The notes: generated from the sequence alone by a model not told the origin. A stretch of 41,753 nucleotides of DNA from Frigoribacterium faeni (GCF_007988805.1 NZ_BJUV01000025.1:1-41753), one strand, 5' to 3'. Shown: positions 20,849 through 29,230, counted from the stretch's first letter. Made by a program: numbers and translations.

Positions 20849-22405
20849 TCAGCGTCGTCGGCGCTCGTCGTCGGAGACACCCTCGGCGAGGTGCTCCTCG
20901 GCGCGACGGCCGTCGGTGCCGACCATGGCGTGCAGCGAACCGGTCGAGATGCGGTCGGGCGAGGTGCCCTCGAGCGATCCCGGGCCCCCGGTGCGTCCGT
21001 CCGCGGCGGTCCCGTCGACCTCCGCGGCGCCGTCGGACGCCTCGTACGAGGCGCCGTGCCCGTCGGCGTTCATCGTGGCCTCGTCGAAGGGGGCCCCGCC
21101 CGAGAGCACCGTCTCGACGCGCTCCTTGTCGATCTGCCTGGTCCAGGTGCCGACCAGGATGGTCGCGACGGCGTTTCCGGTGAAGTTCGTCAGCGCCCGC
21201 GCCTCCGACATGAACCGGTCGATGCCGACGATGACGCCGACGCCGTCCACGAGGTCCGGACGGTGCGCCTGCAGCCCGCCCGCCAGGGTCGCGATGCCCG
21301 CGCCGGTGACGCCCGCCGCGCCCTTCGAGGCGATCATCATGAACAGCAGGAGCGAGACCTGCTCTCCGACGCTCAGCGGCGTGCCCATCGCGTTGGCGAT
21401 GAACAGCGAGGCCATGGTCAGGTAGATCGCCGTGCCGTCGAGGTTGAACGAGTAGCCGGTGGGCACCGTGATGCCGACGACGGGCTTCGAGACCCCGAGG
21501 TGCTCCATCTTGGCGATCAGACGCGGCAGCGCGACCTCGCTCGACGACGTCGAGACGATCAGCAGGTACTCGCGGCCGAGGTACTTCATCACCCGGAAGA
21601 TGTTGACGCCCGTGACGAGCTTCAGGATCGTGCCGAGCACGACGGCGACGAAGAGGATGCAGGTGATGTAGAAGGCGACCATCAGCGTGCCGAGGGCGAC
21701 GATGGCGGCGACGCCGGTCTCGCCGACGACCGCCGCGATCGCGCCGAAGGCGCCGATCGGGGCGACCCACATGATCATGGCGAGGATGCGGAAGACGAGC
21801 AGCTGCAGGTTGCGGACGCCCTCGAGGATCGTCTTGCCGCGGTCCCCCATGCGCTGCAGGGCGAAGCCGACCAGCAGCGCGACGAAGAGCGTCTGCAGGA
21901 TCGATCCGCTGGTCAGCGACGAGACCAGCGTCTCGGGGATGATGCCCAGCAGGAACGCGGCGGTGCCGCCCGCCTCCTCGGCCGCCGGGGCCTCGTAGCC
22001 GGTGGAGCCGACCATGAGCCCCTCGCCCGGGTGGATGAGGTTGCCGACCACGAGACCGATCGCGAGCGCGAAGGTCGACATGGCGATGAAGTAGCCGAGC
22101 GCGAGCCCGCCGACCTTGCCGACGGTCGCGGCCTTCGCGATCGAGCCGACGCCGAGCACGATGGTGCAGAAGATGACCGGTGCGATCATCATCGAGATCA
22201 GCGACACGAAGGCGGTGCCGATCGGCTTGAGCTGCACGGCCACATCGGGCGCGGTGAGCCCGACGACGATGCCGGCCGCGACGGCGACGATGACGGCGAT
22301 GTACAGCCAGTGCGAACGGTCGATGCGGCGGCGGGAGCGGACGCCGTTCGCCAGGGTCGAGCCGCCGGGGGCGGGGGTCGTGGGGCCCTTGTGCGTCTTT
22401 GCCAT
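20849..22405 (-). CDS. dctA: Dicarboxylate:cation symporter (DAACS family)
   Basis: The 518-residue protein matches DctA/GltP symporters: eight membrane helices plus re-entrant loops, the serine-rich S-T-S-S-S-E-V-A-L-P-R-L near residue 280, the substrate/cation motif N-L-D-G-T-A-I-Y-L-T-M near 325, and D-R-F-M-S-E-A-R-A-L-T-N-F near 400. It imports C4-dicarboxylates such as succinate or malate with protons or sodium. An 80-residue charged, Gly/Asp-rich C-terminal extension is longer than in typical DctA. ATG 22405 follows a GAGGAAG site. The divergent two-component system probably controls it. Confidence 0.9.
   Translation of the reverse strand: MAKTHKGPTTPAPGGSTLANGVRSRRRIDRSHWLYIAVIVAVAAGIVVGLTAPDVAVQLKPIGTAFVSLISMMIAPVIFCTIVLGVGSIAKAATVGKVGGLALGYFIAMSTFALAIGLVVGNLIHPGEGLMVGSTGYEAPAAEEAGGTAAFLLGIIPETLVSSLTSGSILQTLFVALLVGFALQRMGDRGKTILEGVRNLQLLVFRILAMIMWVAPIGAFGAIAAVVGETGVAAIVALGTLMVAFYITCILFVAVVLGTILKLVTGVNIFRVMKYLGREYLLIVSTSSSEVALPRLIAKMEHLGVSKPVVGITVPTGYSFNLDGTAIYLTMASLFIANAMGTPLSVGEQVSLLLFMMIASKGAAGVTGAGIATLAGGLQAHRPDLVDGVGVIVGIDRFMSEARALTNFTGNAVATILVGTWTRQIDKERVETVLSGGAPFDEATMNADGHGASYEASDGAAEVDGTAADGRTGGPGSLEGTSPDRISTGSLHAMVGTDGRRAEEHLAEGVSDDERRRR
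21196..21206 (+). repeat. Dispersed repeat core in dctA
   Basis: Antisense; lies in the conserved S-E-A-R-A segment, so it may simply follow from protein conservation and codon bias. Confidence 0.3.
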
Positions 22406-22503
22406 GGGGACTTCCTCGTTCTCATGACCGGCGGCGTCGTCGTCGACGGTCTGCGGAGTGCGTTCGGGCGAGCTTGGCGCGCGTCGCGGTCCGGGTCGAG
22501 GTT

Positions 22504-22518
22504 CTGGTCATACTGGTC
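22504..22518 (+). promoter_or_regulatory. Direct repeat CTGGTC-N3-CTGGTC in dctA/kinase spacer
   Basis: Two exact hexamers with centres 9 bases apart lie in the 178-bp divergent spacer. CATACT overlaps them and could be a -10 box. A response-regulator site is possible but unproven. Confidence 0.25.
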
Positions 22519-22583
22519 GCGGCGGTGCGGCGTCCGACCGTGCGTCATGATGGATCCCGCGCAGCGCAGCGAGGAGCGACCCG

Positions 22584-24227
22584 ATGATCAGACCCCACCC
22601 GAGGTGGAGCATCGCCGCACGCCTGTTCGCCCTCCAGGTCGTCTTCGTCGTGCTGATCGCCGCCATCGCGACGGTCTGGACGATCCGCTCGGCCCGGGCC
22701 GACGCCGACGCGTCGGCCGCCCGCGCCTGTCTGGCCCTCGCCACGGGCGTCGCGGACAACCCGTTCGTGGTCGACGCCCTCGCCACGAGCGACCCGAGCG
22801 CGACCCTGCAGCCCTACGCGCTCGACCTCATGCGCGACACGTCCACGGACTTCGTCACGATCATGGCCCCCGACCGCACGAGGTACACGCACCCCGACCC
22901 CGACGAGATCGGACGCCCCTTCGTCGGCACCATCGCACCGGCCCTCGACGGGCGCTCGTTCACCGAGACGTACGCCGGCACCCTGGGGCCCTCGGTGCGC
23001 GCGGTCGTCCCCGTGCGCGACGCCGACGGCGAGGTCGTGGCGATCGTCGCCGCGGGGGTGACCGTGCTGGCGATCGCCGACGCGCTCGGCCAGCGCCTCC
23101 CCCCGGTCCTCCTGGCGGCCGCGGCGACCGTGCTGATCGGCGCCCTCGGCTCGTGGCTGCTCAGCCGGTACCTCCGGCGTGTGACGCGGGGGCGCGGGCC
23201 GGAGGAGCTCGGACGGCTCCTCGACTACTACCAGGGCGTGCTGCACTCCGTGCGCGAGGGGCTGCTGCTCGTCGACGACCGCGGGCGGCTCACCCTCTAC
23301 AACGACCAGGCCGCCCACCTGCTCGACCTGCCGCCCGGCGGCGTCGACCGACCGGTGCCGCTCGACCGACTCGACCTGCCCGACTCGCTGGCGCAGCTCC
23401 TCGTCGACGGCCGGCGGGCCGACGACGAGGTGCACGTCACGGACGACCGCGTGCTGGTCGTCAACCAGCAGCGGACCGGGATCGGCTCCCCGGGAGGCGC
23501 GGGTCGAGACGGCGCGCCCCGCACCTCCGGCACCGTGACCACCCTCCGCGACCACACCGAGCTGACCCAGCTCGCCGGCGAGGTCGAGACGATGCGGACG
23601 CTCTCGGACGCCCTCCGGTCGCAGACCCACGAGTTCTCGAACCGTCTGCACACGATCGTCTCGCTGATCGAGCTCGGACGCGGCGACGAGGCCCTCCGCT
23701 TCGCCGCGACCGAGCTCGACGTCGACCAGCGGCTCGCGGACAGCCTCGTCGCGTCGATCGAGGAGCCCACCCTCGCGGCGCTGCTGCTCGGCAAGTCCGC
23801 CCAGGCGCGCGAGCGCTCGGTCGAGCTCGTGATCGACGTCGACCCGCTCCTCGGGGTCGTCGACGTCGAGCCGCGCGACCTCGTGACGGTGCTCGGCAAC
23901 CTCGTCGACAACGCCCTCGACGCGGCGACGACGGGCGTCCGGTTCACCGCGGTCCGCGAGACCTCGGGGGCCCGGTTCGAGGTCGCCGACGACGGGCCGG
24001 GGGTCGGCGACGTCGAGCGGGCCTTCCACCGCGGATTCAGCACCAAGCGGCCCGGCGAGACCGGCCGCGGAGTCGGGCTCGCCCTCGTCCGACAGGCGGT
24101 GTCGCGCGCCGGCGGACGGATTCACGTGGCGACGGGCGACGGCGGGACGGTCTTCTCGGTGACGTTCCCCGACGCGCGGCACGACGACGGCCCGGACGCT
24201 CCGGACGAGAGCGGGGCGGGGCGATGA
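22584..24227 (+). CDS. Sensor histidine kinase, CitA/DcuS/DctS family
   Basis: The 547-residue kinase has TM1 at about 11-30, an extracellular Cache-type sensor domain (about 33-170) with R-T-R-Y-T-H-P-D-P-D-E-I-G-R-P-F, TM2 at about 172-195, a PAS domain with G-L-L-L-V-D-D-R-G-R-L-T-L-Y-N, then a kinase core. The phosphorylated residue is His349 in S-Q-T-H-E-F-S-N-R-L-H-T-I, typical of this family. The N box is N-L-V-D-N-A-L-D-A and the G box G-R-G-V-G-L-A-L-V. It should sense C4-dicarboxylates or citrate outside the cell and drive dctA. GAGGAG precedes ATG 22584. A Gly-rich insert in the PAS domain contains the dispersed repeat. Confidence 0.9.
   Translation: MIRPHPRWSIAARLFALQVVFVVLIAAIATVWTIRSARADADASAARACLALATGVADNPFVVDALATSDPSATLQPYALDLMRDTSTDFVTIMAPDRTRYTHPDPDEIGRPFVGTIAPALDGRSFTETYAGTLGPSVRAVVPVRDADGEVVAIVAAGVTVLAIADALGQRLPPVLLAAAATVLIGALGSWLLSRYLRRVTRGRGPEELGRLLDYYQGVLHSVREGLLLVDDRGRLTLYNDQAAHLLDLPPGGVDRPVPLDRLDLPDSLAQLLVDGRRADDEVHVTDDRVLVVNQQRTGIGSPGGAGRDGAPRTSGTVTTLRDHTELTQLAGEVETMRTLSDALRSQTHEFSNRLHTIVSLIELGRGDEALRFAATELDVDQRLADSLVASIEEPTLAALLLGKSAQARERSVELVIDVDPLLGVVDVEPRDLVTVLGNLVDNALDAATTGVRFTAVRETSGARFEVADDGPGVGDVERAFHRGFSTKRPGETGRGVGLALVRQAVSRAGGRIHVATGDGGTVFSVTFPDARHDDGPDAPDESGAGR
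23493..23503 (-). repeat. Dispersed repeat core in the kinase PAS domain
   Basis: Thirteen-base match; reads G-G-A-G-R within a loop S-P-G-G-A-G-R-D-G-A-P-R that looks like an insertion between PAS strands. Confidence 0.65.
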
Positions 24228-24967
24228 CCCGCGCCTCCTCGGAGTCGACCGGCTCGGGGCCGCCGACGGCGGGGCGCGACGGCTCCGAGCCGCCGATCCG
24301 CGTGCTCGTGGTCGAGGACGAGCCCCTCACGGCGGAGGCCCACGTCGCCTACGTCGAGCGCGTCGACGGGTTCGCCGTGGCCGGCCTCGCCCGCGACGGT
24401 CGCGAGGCGCTGGCGCGACTGCGCGACGATCCCGGCATCGACCTGGTCCTGCTCGACATGAACCTGCCCGACACCCACGGGGTGTCGCTCTGCCGTGCGC
24501 TGCGCTCGGCGGGGTCGACGGTCGACGTGATCGCCGTGACGGCCGTCCGCGACGTCGCCGTGGTGCGCGCCGCCGTCTCGCTCGGCATCGTCCAGTACCT
24601 CATCAAGCCGTTCACCTTCGCGGCGTTCGCCGAGCGCCTGACCGGCTACCGGACCTTCCGCACGGCGCTGCGCGACGGCGACGGCCTCGTCACGCAGGGC
24701 GACGTCGACGCCGGGCTCGCGACCCTCCGGCCCGCGGCGCCCCCGGTGCTGGCGAAGGGGCTCACGCCCGAGACCCTCGACCGCGTCACCGCCGTCCTGC
24801 GCGCCTCCGACGACCGCTGGACCGCCGAGGGCGTGGCCGCGTCGGCGGGGGTCTCCCGGGTGACGGCACGGCGGTACCTCGAGCATCTCGTGGCGTCGGG
24901 GCTGGCCCGACGCGAGCAGCGCTACGGCACCCCGGGCCGACCCGAGAACACCTACCGCCTGCGGTGA
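24224..24967 (+). CDS. Response regulator, CitB/DcuR/DctR type
   Basis: The 247-residue protein has a disordered N-terminal extension of about 24 residues, then a receiver domain: V-L-V-V-E-D-E-P-L, phosphoacceptor Asp78 in V-L-L-D-M-N-L-P-D, Lys128 in Y-L-I-K-P-F-T-F. The C-terminus holds a helix-turn-helix, W-T-A-E-G-V-A-A-S-A-G-V-S-R-V-T-A-R-R-Y-L-E, as in the DcuR/CitB class. Its ATG overlaps the kinase stop as ATGA. The start itself is made from the dispersed repeat: ATGACCCGCGCCTCCTCGG gives M-T-R-A-S-S. Confidence 0.9.
   Translation: MTRASSESTGSGPPTAGRDGSEPPIRVLVVEDEPLTAEAHVAYVERVDGFAVAGLARDGREALARLRDDPGIDLVLLDMNLPDTHGVSLCRALRSAGSTVDVIAVTAVRDVAVVRAAVSLGIVQYLIKPFTFAAFAERLTGYRTFRTALRDGDGLVTQGDVDAGLATLRPAAPPVLAKGLTPETLDRVTAVLRASDDRWTAEGVAASAGVSRVTARRYLEHLVASGLARREQRYGTPGRPENTYRLR
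24228..24238 (+). repeat. Dispersed repeat core at the response-regulator start codon
   Basis: Full 17-base consensus GACCCGCGCCTCCTCGG overlapping both the kinase stop and the regulator's first codons. Confidence 0.8.
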
Positions 24968-24989
24968 CGGCGCCGGGCGCGCGGTACGA

Positions 24990-25028
24990 CGTCAGCGCAC
25001 GGCGTCAGCGCACGGCGTCAGCGCACGC
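24990..25028 (+). repeat. Three tandem copies of a 13-bp unit
   Basis: CGTCAGCGCACGG occurs at 24990-25002 and 25003-25015, and with one change at 25016-25028. The third copy contains the stop codon and last two codons of the minus-strand oxidoreductase gene. The other two fill the spacer between the convergent genes. Confidence 0.85.
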
Positions 25029-26637
25029 TGAAGGTGTGCTCGTCCCAGCCCTCGGCGCCGTTCGGCGCCGGAGGCAGCGGCGACTCGGACTGGGTCACGC
25101 CGTCGGCGCCGGTCGCCCTGACCTGCACCGTGTGGTCCCCGGACGCGGCGTCCCATCGGTGCACCCACTGCACCCAGGTGTCGGCGGACACCGAGTCGGC
25201 CAGCTCGGCCTCGACCCACTCGCCGCCGTCGATCCGCACCTCGACACGCGAGACGCCGGTGTGCGGGTGCCACGCCACGCCGGCGATCGGCACGGTGCCG
25301 GCGTCGACCGACGCGCCCGCCTTCGGGGTGTCGATGCGCGACTCGAGCTTGACCGGGCCGAGGGCGTCCCACCCGCGGGGCGTCCAGTAGCCCTCGGCGT
25401 CGGCGAACCGCGTGACCTCGAGGTCGACGACCCACTTCGTCGCCGACACGTAGCCGAACAGCCCCGGGACGACCATCCGCACCGGGAACCCGTGCTGCTG
25501 CGGAAGCGGCTCGCCGTTCATGCCGACGGCGAGGATCGCATCGGTGCCGTCGTCGAGCAGCACGTCGAGCGGGGTGCCGGCGGTGAACCCGTCGCTGCTG
25601 GTCGAGAGCACCATGTCGGCGTCTGCGGCGGGCCCCGCCCGACCGAGCAGTGTGCGGATCGGGTGGCCGAGCCAGAGCGCGGTGCCGATCAGGTCGCCGC
25701 CCACCTCGTTCGAGACGCAGCTCAGCGTCGCGTAGTGCTCCTCCAGCGGCAGGGCGAGCAGCTCGTCGAACGTGATCGTGACCTCGCGATCGATGAGTCC
25801 GTGGATCCGCAGGCTCCAGTCGGCGGGATCGATGGAGGGCACCTGCAGGGCGGTGTCGATCCGGTAGAAGTCGCCGGTCGGCGTGACGTAGGGGGTGATC
25901 CCGTCGACGTCGAGCGAGGCGCCGGCCGGTACGGGGTCGGCCGCGACGGCGGGCTTCGGCAGTCTCAGCGCGTCGCGCAGGGCGCGGACGTCGGCTTTGG
26001 TGGCGTTGACGATCCGCGCGCCGGTCCCGGCCAGGGCGGACACGACCCCGACGGCGACGGCCATCGTGAGGAACCCGCGACGCTCCATGCCCTCGCCCCG
26101 CAGCGGCGGAGACGGCTCGGTGGCGGCGGCCCAGCCCGGCGCGCTCGAGGTCGTCCACCGGCGCAGACGCGTCATGAGGGTGGTGAGCACGAGGAGCGAG
26201 ACGAGGGTCCCGACGGCGGTCGGGGCGCCGTCGATCGAGCTGCCGTCGGCCCGGGTGAGCACCGCGACCAGCGCGATGACGCCGCCGAGCCCGAAGACGA
26301 CCTTGCCCCCGGGCGGGCGGCGCCATTCGAGGACGCCGGCCCCGGCGGTGATGACGACGAGCAGCACGCCCATCAGCACGAAGAGCGCGACCTTGTCGCC
26401 GGTGCCGAAGAGCGACACCATCAGGTTCTTGACGGCGGCCGGCGCGAGGTCGATGGCGGCCGAGCCGACGCCGAACAGCGGACTGCCGCCCGGGCCCGTG
26501 GCGAGGGCGACGATCTCGGCCGAGGCCAGGAACGCCGCGACGGAGACGACGCCGGCCAGAGCGGCCCAGCCCGAGGAGGCGCGGGGCGTCATCCCCACGT
26601 CGGCGGGGCGAGGCGGGTTCTCGAGTCGGACGGACAT
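25018..26637 (-). CDS. Membrane-anchored molybdopterin-dependent oxidoreductase (sulfite oxidase fold)
   Basis: The 539-residue protein starts with about four to five hydrophobic segments in the first 200 residues, then has a sulfite-oxidase-type molybdopterin domain. The likely molybdenum ligand is Cys307 in A-T-L-S-C-V-S-N-E-V-G-G-D. Further markers are H-G-F-P-V-R-M-V-V-P-G-L-F-G-Y near residue 395 and W-V-V-D-L-E-V-T-R-F. The C-terminal 120 residues form the Mo-co dimerisation beta domain. It would face outside the membrane; the substrate is unknown. ATG 26637 lies six bases from a TAATCT box. P18-R-A-S-S22 comes from the dispersed repeat; M16 is a possible alternative start. Confidence 0.85.
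   Translation of the reverse strand: MSVRLENPPRPADVGMTPRASSGWAALAGVVSVAAFLASAEIVALATGPGGSPLFGVGSAAIDLAPAAVKNLMVSLFGTGDKVALFVLMGVLLVVITAGAGVLEWRRPPGGKVVFGLGGVIALVAVLTRADGSSIDGAPTAVGTLVSLLVLTTLMTRLRRWTTSSAPGWAAATEPSPPLRGEGMERRGFLTMAVAVGVVSALAGTGARIVNATKADVRALRDALRLPKPAVAADPVPAGASLDVDGITPYVTPTGDFYRIDTALQVPSIDPADWSLRIHGLIDREVTITFDELLALPLEEHYATLSCVSNEVGGDLIGTALWLGHPIRTLLGRAGPAADADMVLSTSSDGFTAGTPLDVLLDDGTDAILAVGMNGEPLPQQHGFPVRMVVPGLFGYVSATKWVVDLEVTRFADAEGYWTPRGWDALGPVKLESRIDTPKAGASVDAGTVPIAGVAWHPHTGVSRVEVRIDGGEWVEAELADSVSADTWVQWVHRWDAASGDHTVQVRATGADGVTQSESPLPPAPNGAEGWDEHTFSVR
26575..26585 (-). repeat. Dispersed repeat core, N-terminus of the molybdopterin protein
   Basis: The coding strand reads GCCCCGCGCCTCCTCGGG, one mismatch from consensus, encoding P-R-A-S-S just before the first membrane segment. 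Confidence 0.7.
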
Positions 26638-26643
26638 GCCCTC

Positions 26644-26649
26644 AGATTA
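26644..26649 (-). promoter_or_regulatory. -10 box TAATCT, leaderless start of the molybdopterin gene
   Basis: TAATCT is six bases before ATG 26637 and is the best-matching -10 box in the window. Confidence 0.5.
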
Positions 26650-26690
26650 GGCCGCGCCCCCTGGGGGTCCGGCCGCCCCGACGGGCCCGA

Positions 26691-26987
26691 TCAGTCGTCG
26701 TCGTCGCCGGCGAGGCTCTCCATCAGCTCGGCGACGAGAGCGACGGCGGACTCCGACCCGGGCGGGTCGCCGGCGGCGGCGTCCGCGTCCGACGCGTCGA
26801 CGACGAGCAGCGGGATGCCGGGGCCGAGCAGCAGCTGGGCGATCTCGGCGCGGCCGTCGAGGCGGCAGGCGACGGGCACCCGGAAGGTCCGGTCGTCGTC
26901 GGCGAACTCCATCGACGCGGCCAGGAGCACCTCGGCCAGCTCGTCGGTCACGGTCAGGCGGGCTCCGGCGTAGTGCAGGGTCTTCAT
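26691..26987 (-). CDS. Small hypothetical protein
   Basis: I do not recognise this 98-residue acidic protein. It begins M-K-T-L-H-Y-A-G-A-R-L-T-V-T-D-E-L-A-E-V-L, has a mixed alpha/beta middle with R-V-P-V-A-C-R-L-D-G and P-L-L-V-V-D-A, and ends in a run of Asp. It has no signal peptide. ATG 26987 is chosen from the TAAGGT box six bases upstream. It shares a 39-bp spacer with the divergent DNA ligase gene. Confidence 0.6.
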   Translation of the reverse strand: MKTLHYAGARLTVTDELAEVLLAASMEFADDDRTFRVPVACRLDGRAEIAQLLLGPGIPLLVVDASDADAAAGDPPGSESAVALVAELMESLAGDDDD

Positions 26988-26993
26988 CCCCAC

Positions 26994-27005
26994 ACCTTAG
27001 GTGCC
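26994..27005. promoter_or_regulatory. Shared promoter dyad between small ORF and ligase
   Basis: CACCT-T-AGGTG is an 11-bp dyad at 26995-27005. Its minus-strand half holds TAAGGT (26994-26999), six bases from the small gene's ATG. The dyad may bind a regulator serving both divergent genes. Confidence 0.35.
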
Positions 27006-27014
27006 CGATCGGAG

Positions 27015-27020
27015 CACACT
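27015..27020 (+). promoter_or_regulatory. Possible -10 box CACACT of the ligase gene
   Basis: CACACT is six bases before ATG 27027, fitting the leaderless CANNNT pattern; no ribosome site is visible. Confidence 0.3.
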
Positions 27021-27026
27021 CGGGTC

Positions 27027-28133
27027 ATGATCCCCGACGCCGCGCATCCTGTCGTCCCGATGCTCGCCAAGGCCGTGTCCGAGGTCCCCGCACCCGACTC
27101 GGTGCCCGGCGGGCTGTCGTACGAGCCGAAGTGGGACGGCTTCCGCGGCATCGTCTACGCCCGCCGTCGCGAGGCGGAAGCCGGCGGCGACACGGACGAC
27201 CGGTCCGACGCCCGGCCGGCGCTCGACATCGAGATCGGCAGCCGCGGCTCGAAGACGCTGACCCGGTACTTCCCCGAGCTCGTGGCCTCGCTCGCCGAGC
27301 TGCTGCCGGGGCCCTGCGTCCTCGACGGCGAGATCGTCGTCCGGACGGGCGAGCCTCATCACGGACGACTCGACTGGGAGGCGCTCGGACAGCGCATCCA
27401 CCCGGCCGCCTCCCGCGTCGCGGCCCTCTCGGTCGAGACCCCCGCGCTCTTCGTCGCCTTCGACCTCCTCGCCCTCGGCGACCGCGACCTGCTCGACGCG
27501 CCCTTCGCCGAGCGCCGCGCCCTGCTGGTCGAGGCCGTCGGCCATGCGGGGGCTCCGCTGCACGTCAGCCGCGCGACCGACGACGTGGTCCTCGCCCGGC
27601 GCTGGCTCGCGGAGTTCGAGGGCGCCGGACTCGACGGGGTCGTCGCCAAGCCCCTCGACGCCCCCTACTCGCCGGGCAAGCGCACCATGCTCAAGATCAA
27701 GCATCACCGCACCGCCGACGTGGTGGTGCTCGGTTACCGGGTGCACAAGAGCGGCACGGGCGTCGGCTCGCTCCTGCTCGGCCTCCACGACGCCGACGGC
27801 GCGCTGCGGAACGTCGGAGGCGTCTCCGCCTTCTCCGACGCCCGACGACTCGAGCTCGTCGACGAGCTCGCCCCGCTCGTGGCCCGCGACGACGACGGCG
27901 AGGTCGTGCACGCCGAGACCGACCGCAGCCGCTTCTCGTCGGGCGCGGACGTCTCGTACGTCCCGCTCCGACCCGAACGGGTCCTGGAGGTGCGCTACGA
28001 CCAGATGGAGGGCTCCCGGTTCCGGCACACGGTGCAGTTCGACCGCTGGCGACCCGACCGCGACCCGCGATCGTGCGGGTTCGACCAGCTCGAGGTGCCC
28101 ACGGCCTACGACCTGGACGAGGTGCTCGGCTAG
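27027..28133 (+). CDS. ATP-dependent DNA ligase (LigC/LigD ligase-domain type)
   Basis: The 368-residue protein has the nucleotidyltransferase motif I E-P-K35-W-D-G-F-R, with Lys35 forming the AMP adduct, then motif III-like V-A-F-D-L-L-A-L, motif IV G-L-D-G-V-V-A-K and motif V M-L-K-I-K-H, and a C-terminal OB fold ending R-H-T-V-Q-F-D-R-W. Such enzymes seal nicks in non-homologous end joining and base excision repair. There is no N-terminal DNA-binding domain, as in LigC and the LigD ligase module. It converges with the polymerase-module gene 32 bases away. A full dispersed-repeat copy lies five bases after its stop. Confidence 0.9.
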   Translation: MIPDAAHPVVPMLAKAVSEVPAPDSVPGGLSYEPKWDGFRGIVYARRREAEAGGDTDDRSDARPALDIEIGSRGSKTLTRYFPELVASLAELLPGPCVLDGEIVVRTGEPHHGRLDWEALGQRIHPAASRVAALSVETPALFVAFDLLALGDRDLLDAPFAERRALLVEAVGHAGAPLHVSRATDDVVLARRWLAEFEGAGLDGVVAKPLDAPYSPGKRTMLKIKHHRTADVVVLGYRVHKSGTGVGSLLLGLHDADGALRNVGGVSAFSDARRLELVDELAPLVARDDDGEVVHAETDRSRFSSGADVSYVPLRPERVLEVRYDQMEGSRFRHTVQFDRWRPDRDPRSCGFDQLEVPTAYDLDEVLG

Positions 28134-28137
28134 ACGA

Positions 28138-28148
28138 CCCGCGCCTCC
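28138..28148 (+). repeat. Dispersed repeat core between ligase and polymerase genes
   Basis: Full consensus GACCCGCGCCTCCTCGGG, beginning three bases after the ligase TAG stop, in the 32-bp convergent spacer. Confidence 0.8.
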
Positions 28149-28165
28149 TCGGGGCGGCGCCCGCC

Positions 28166-29182
28166 TCAGTCGGCCGCGGCCGCCCGTGCGCGGCTCGGCT
28201 GCACGCGAGGCGGCTCGCCCGGCATCTTCGGGAAGTCGGGCGGGAACGGCAGCTCGCCGAGCCCGTCCGCCAGGTCGCGGTCCCACCAGGCGAGGAGGGC
28301 GTCGATGCGGCCCGGCCGCTCGTGCATCCCGGCCCAGGGGTCGCCCTTCCGCTGCAGCCGGTCGGGCACGGTCAGCACGGTGTGCTCGGCGGGATCCACG
28401 GTCGGCAGCTCGTCCCAGGTGACGGGCAGGGACACGGAGGCACGGGGCAGCGCCCGGGGAGACCAGGCCCCGGCCATGGTCCGGTCGCGGTTCGCCTGGT
28501 TGTAGTCGACGAAGACGCGCTCGCCGCGCTCCTCCTTCCACCAGGCGGTCGTCACGCGGTCGGGCGTCCGGCGTTCGAGCTCGCGGGCCGCCGCGATCAC
28601 GGCGTGCCGGACCTCGAGGAACTCGTGCTCCGGCTCGATCGGCGCGAAGACGTGCAGGCCCCGGTTGCCGCTCGTCTTGACGAACGCCGTCAGCCCGGCC
28701 TCGTCGAGCACGGTCCGCAGGTCGAGGGCGGCCGCGACGGCGTCGGCGAAGGACGTGCCCGGTTGCGGGTCGAGGTCGATGCGGAGCTGGTCCGGGAGGT
28801 CGGGACGCTCGGCCCGCGAGGCCCACGGATGGAAGACGAGGGTGTTCATCTGGGCCGCCCACACGGCGGCGGCCGGCTCGTCGAGCACGAGCTGCGGATG
28901 CACGCGCCTGCTCGGGTAGGTGACGTCCACGGCCCGGACGTGGTCGGGCGTCCCGCGCGGCGGGTTCTTCGAGAAGAACTGCTCGCCGTCGACGTCTCCC
29001 CCGAAGCGCTGCAGCGAGATCGGCCGGCCGCCGTTCGCCTCGATGAACGGCGCGCCGACCTCGATCAGATAGCGGGCGAGATCGAGCTTCGTGACGCCGA
29101 GGTCGGGCCAGAGCACCCGCGAGGGGCTGCTGATCCGCACGTCGCGGTCGCCCACGCGGAGGGTCGTCGATTCGGAGGCCAT
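28166..29182 (-). CDS. LigD-type NHEJ polymerase (archaeo-eukaryotic primase fold)
   Basis: The 338-residue protein matches the stand-alone PolDom module of LigD. Metal ligands are Asp136 and Asp138 in L-R-I-D-L-D-P-Q-P-G and Asp226 in V-F-V-D-Y-N-Q. K-T-S-G-N-R-G-L-H-V-F near residue 169 is the nucleotide-binding motif, and F-F-S-K-N-P-P near 69 contacts the DNA end. It fills gaps during end joining, often with ribonucleotides. A TACCGT box seven bases before ATG 29182 supports the start and a leaderless mRNA. Ku and the phosphoesterase module are not in this window. Confidence 0.9.
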   Translation of the reverse strand: MASESTTLRVGDRDVRISSPSRVLWPDLGVTKLDLARYLIEVGAPFIEANGGRPISLQRFGGDVDGEQFFSKNPPRGTPDHVRAVDVTYPSRRVHPQLVLDEPAAAVWAAQMNTLVFHPWASRAERPDLPDQLRIDLDPQPGTSFADAVAAALDLRTVLDEAGLTAFVKTSGNRGLHVFAPIEPEHEFLEVRHAVIAAARELERRTPDRVTTAWWKEERGERVFVDYNQANRDRTMAGAWSPRALPRASVSLPVTWDELPTVDPAEHTVLTVPDRLQRKGDPWAGMHERPGRIDALLAWWDRDLADGLGELPFPPDFPKMPGEPPRVQPSRARAAAAD

Positions 29183-29189
29183 GCGCGGG

Positions 29190-29195
29190 ACGGTA
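29190..29195 (-). promoter_or_regulatory. -10 box TACCGT, leaderless start of the polymerase gene
   Basis: TACCGT is seven bases before ATG 29182 on the minus strand. Confidence 0.45.
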
Positions 29196-29230
29196 GTCCG
29201 GTGCGGCGGCGGCGGCCCGGGCGAGAGCGC

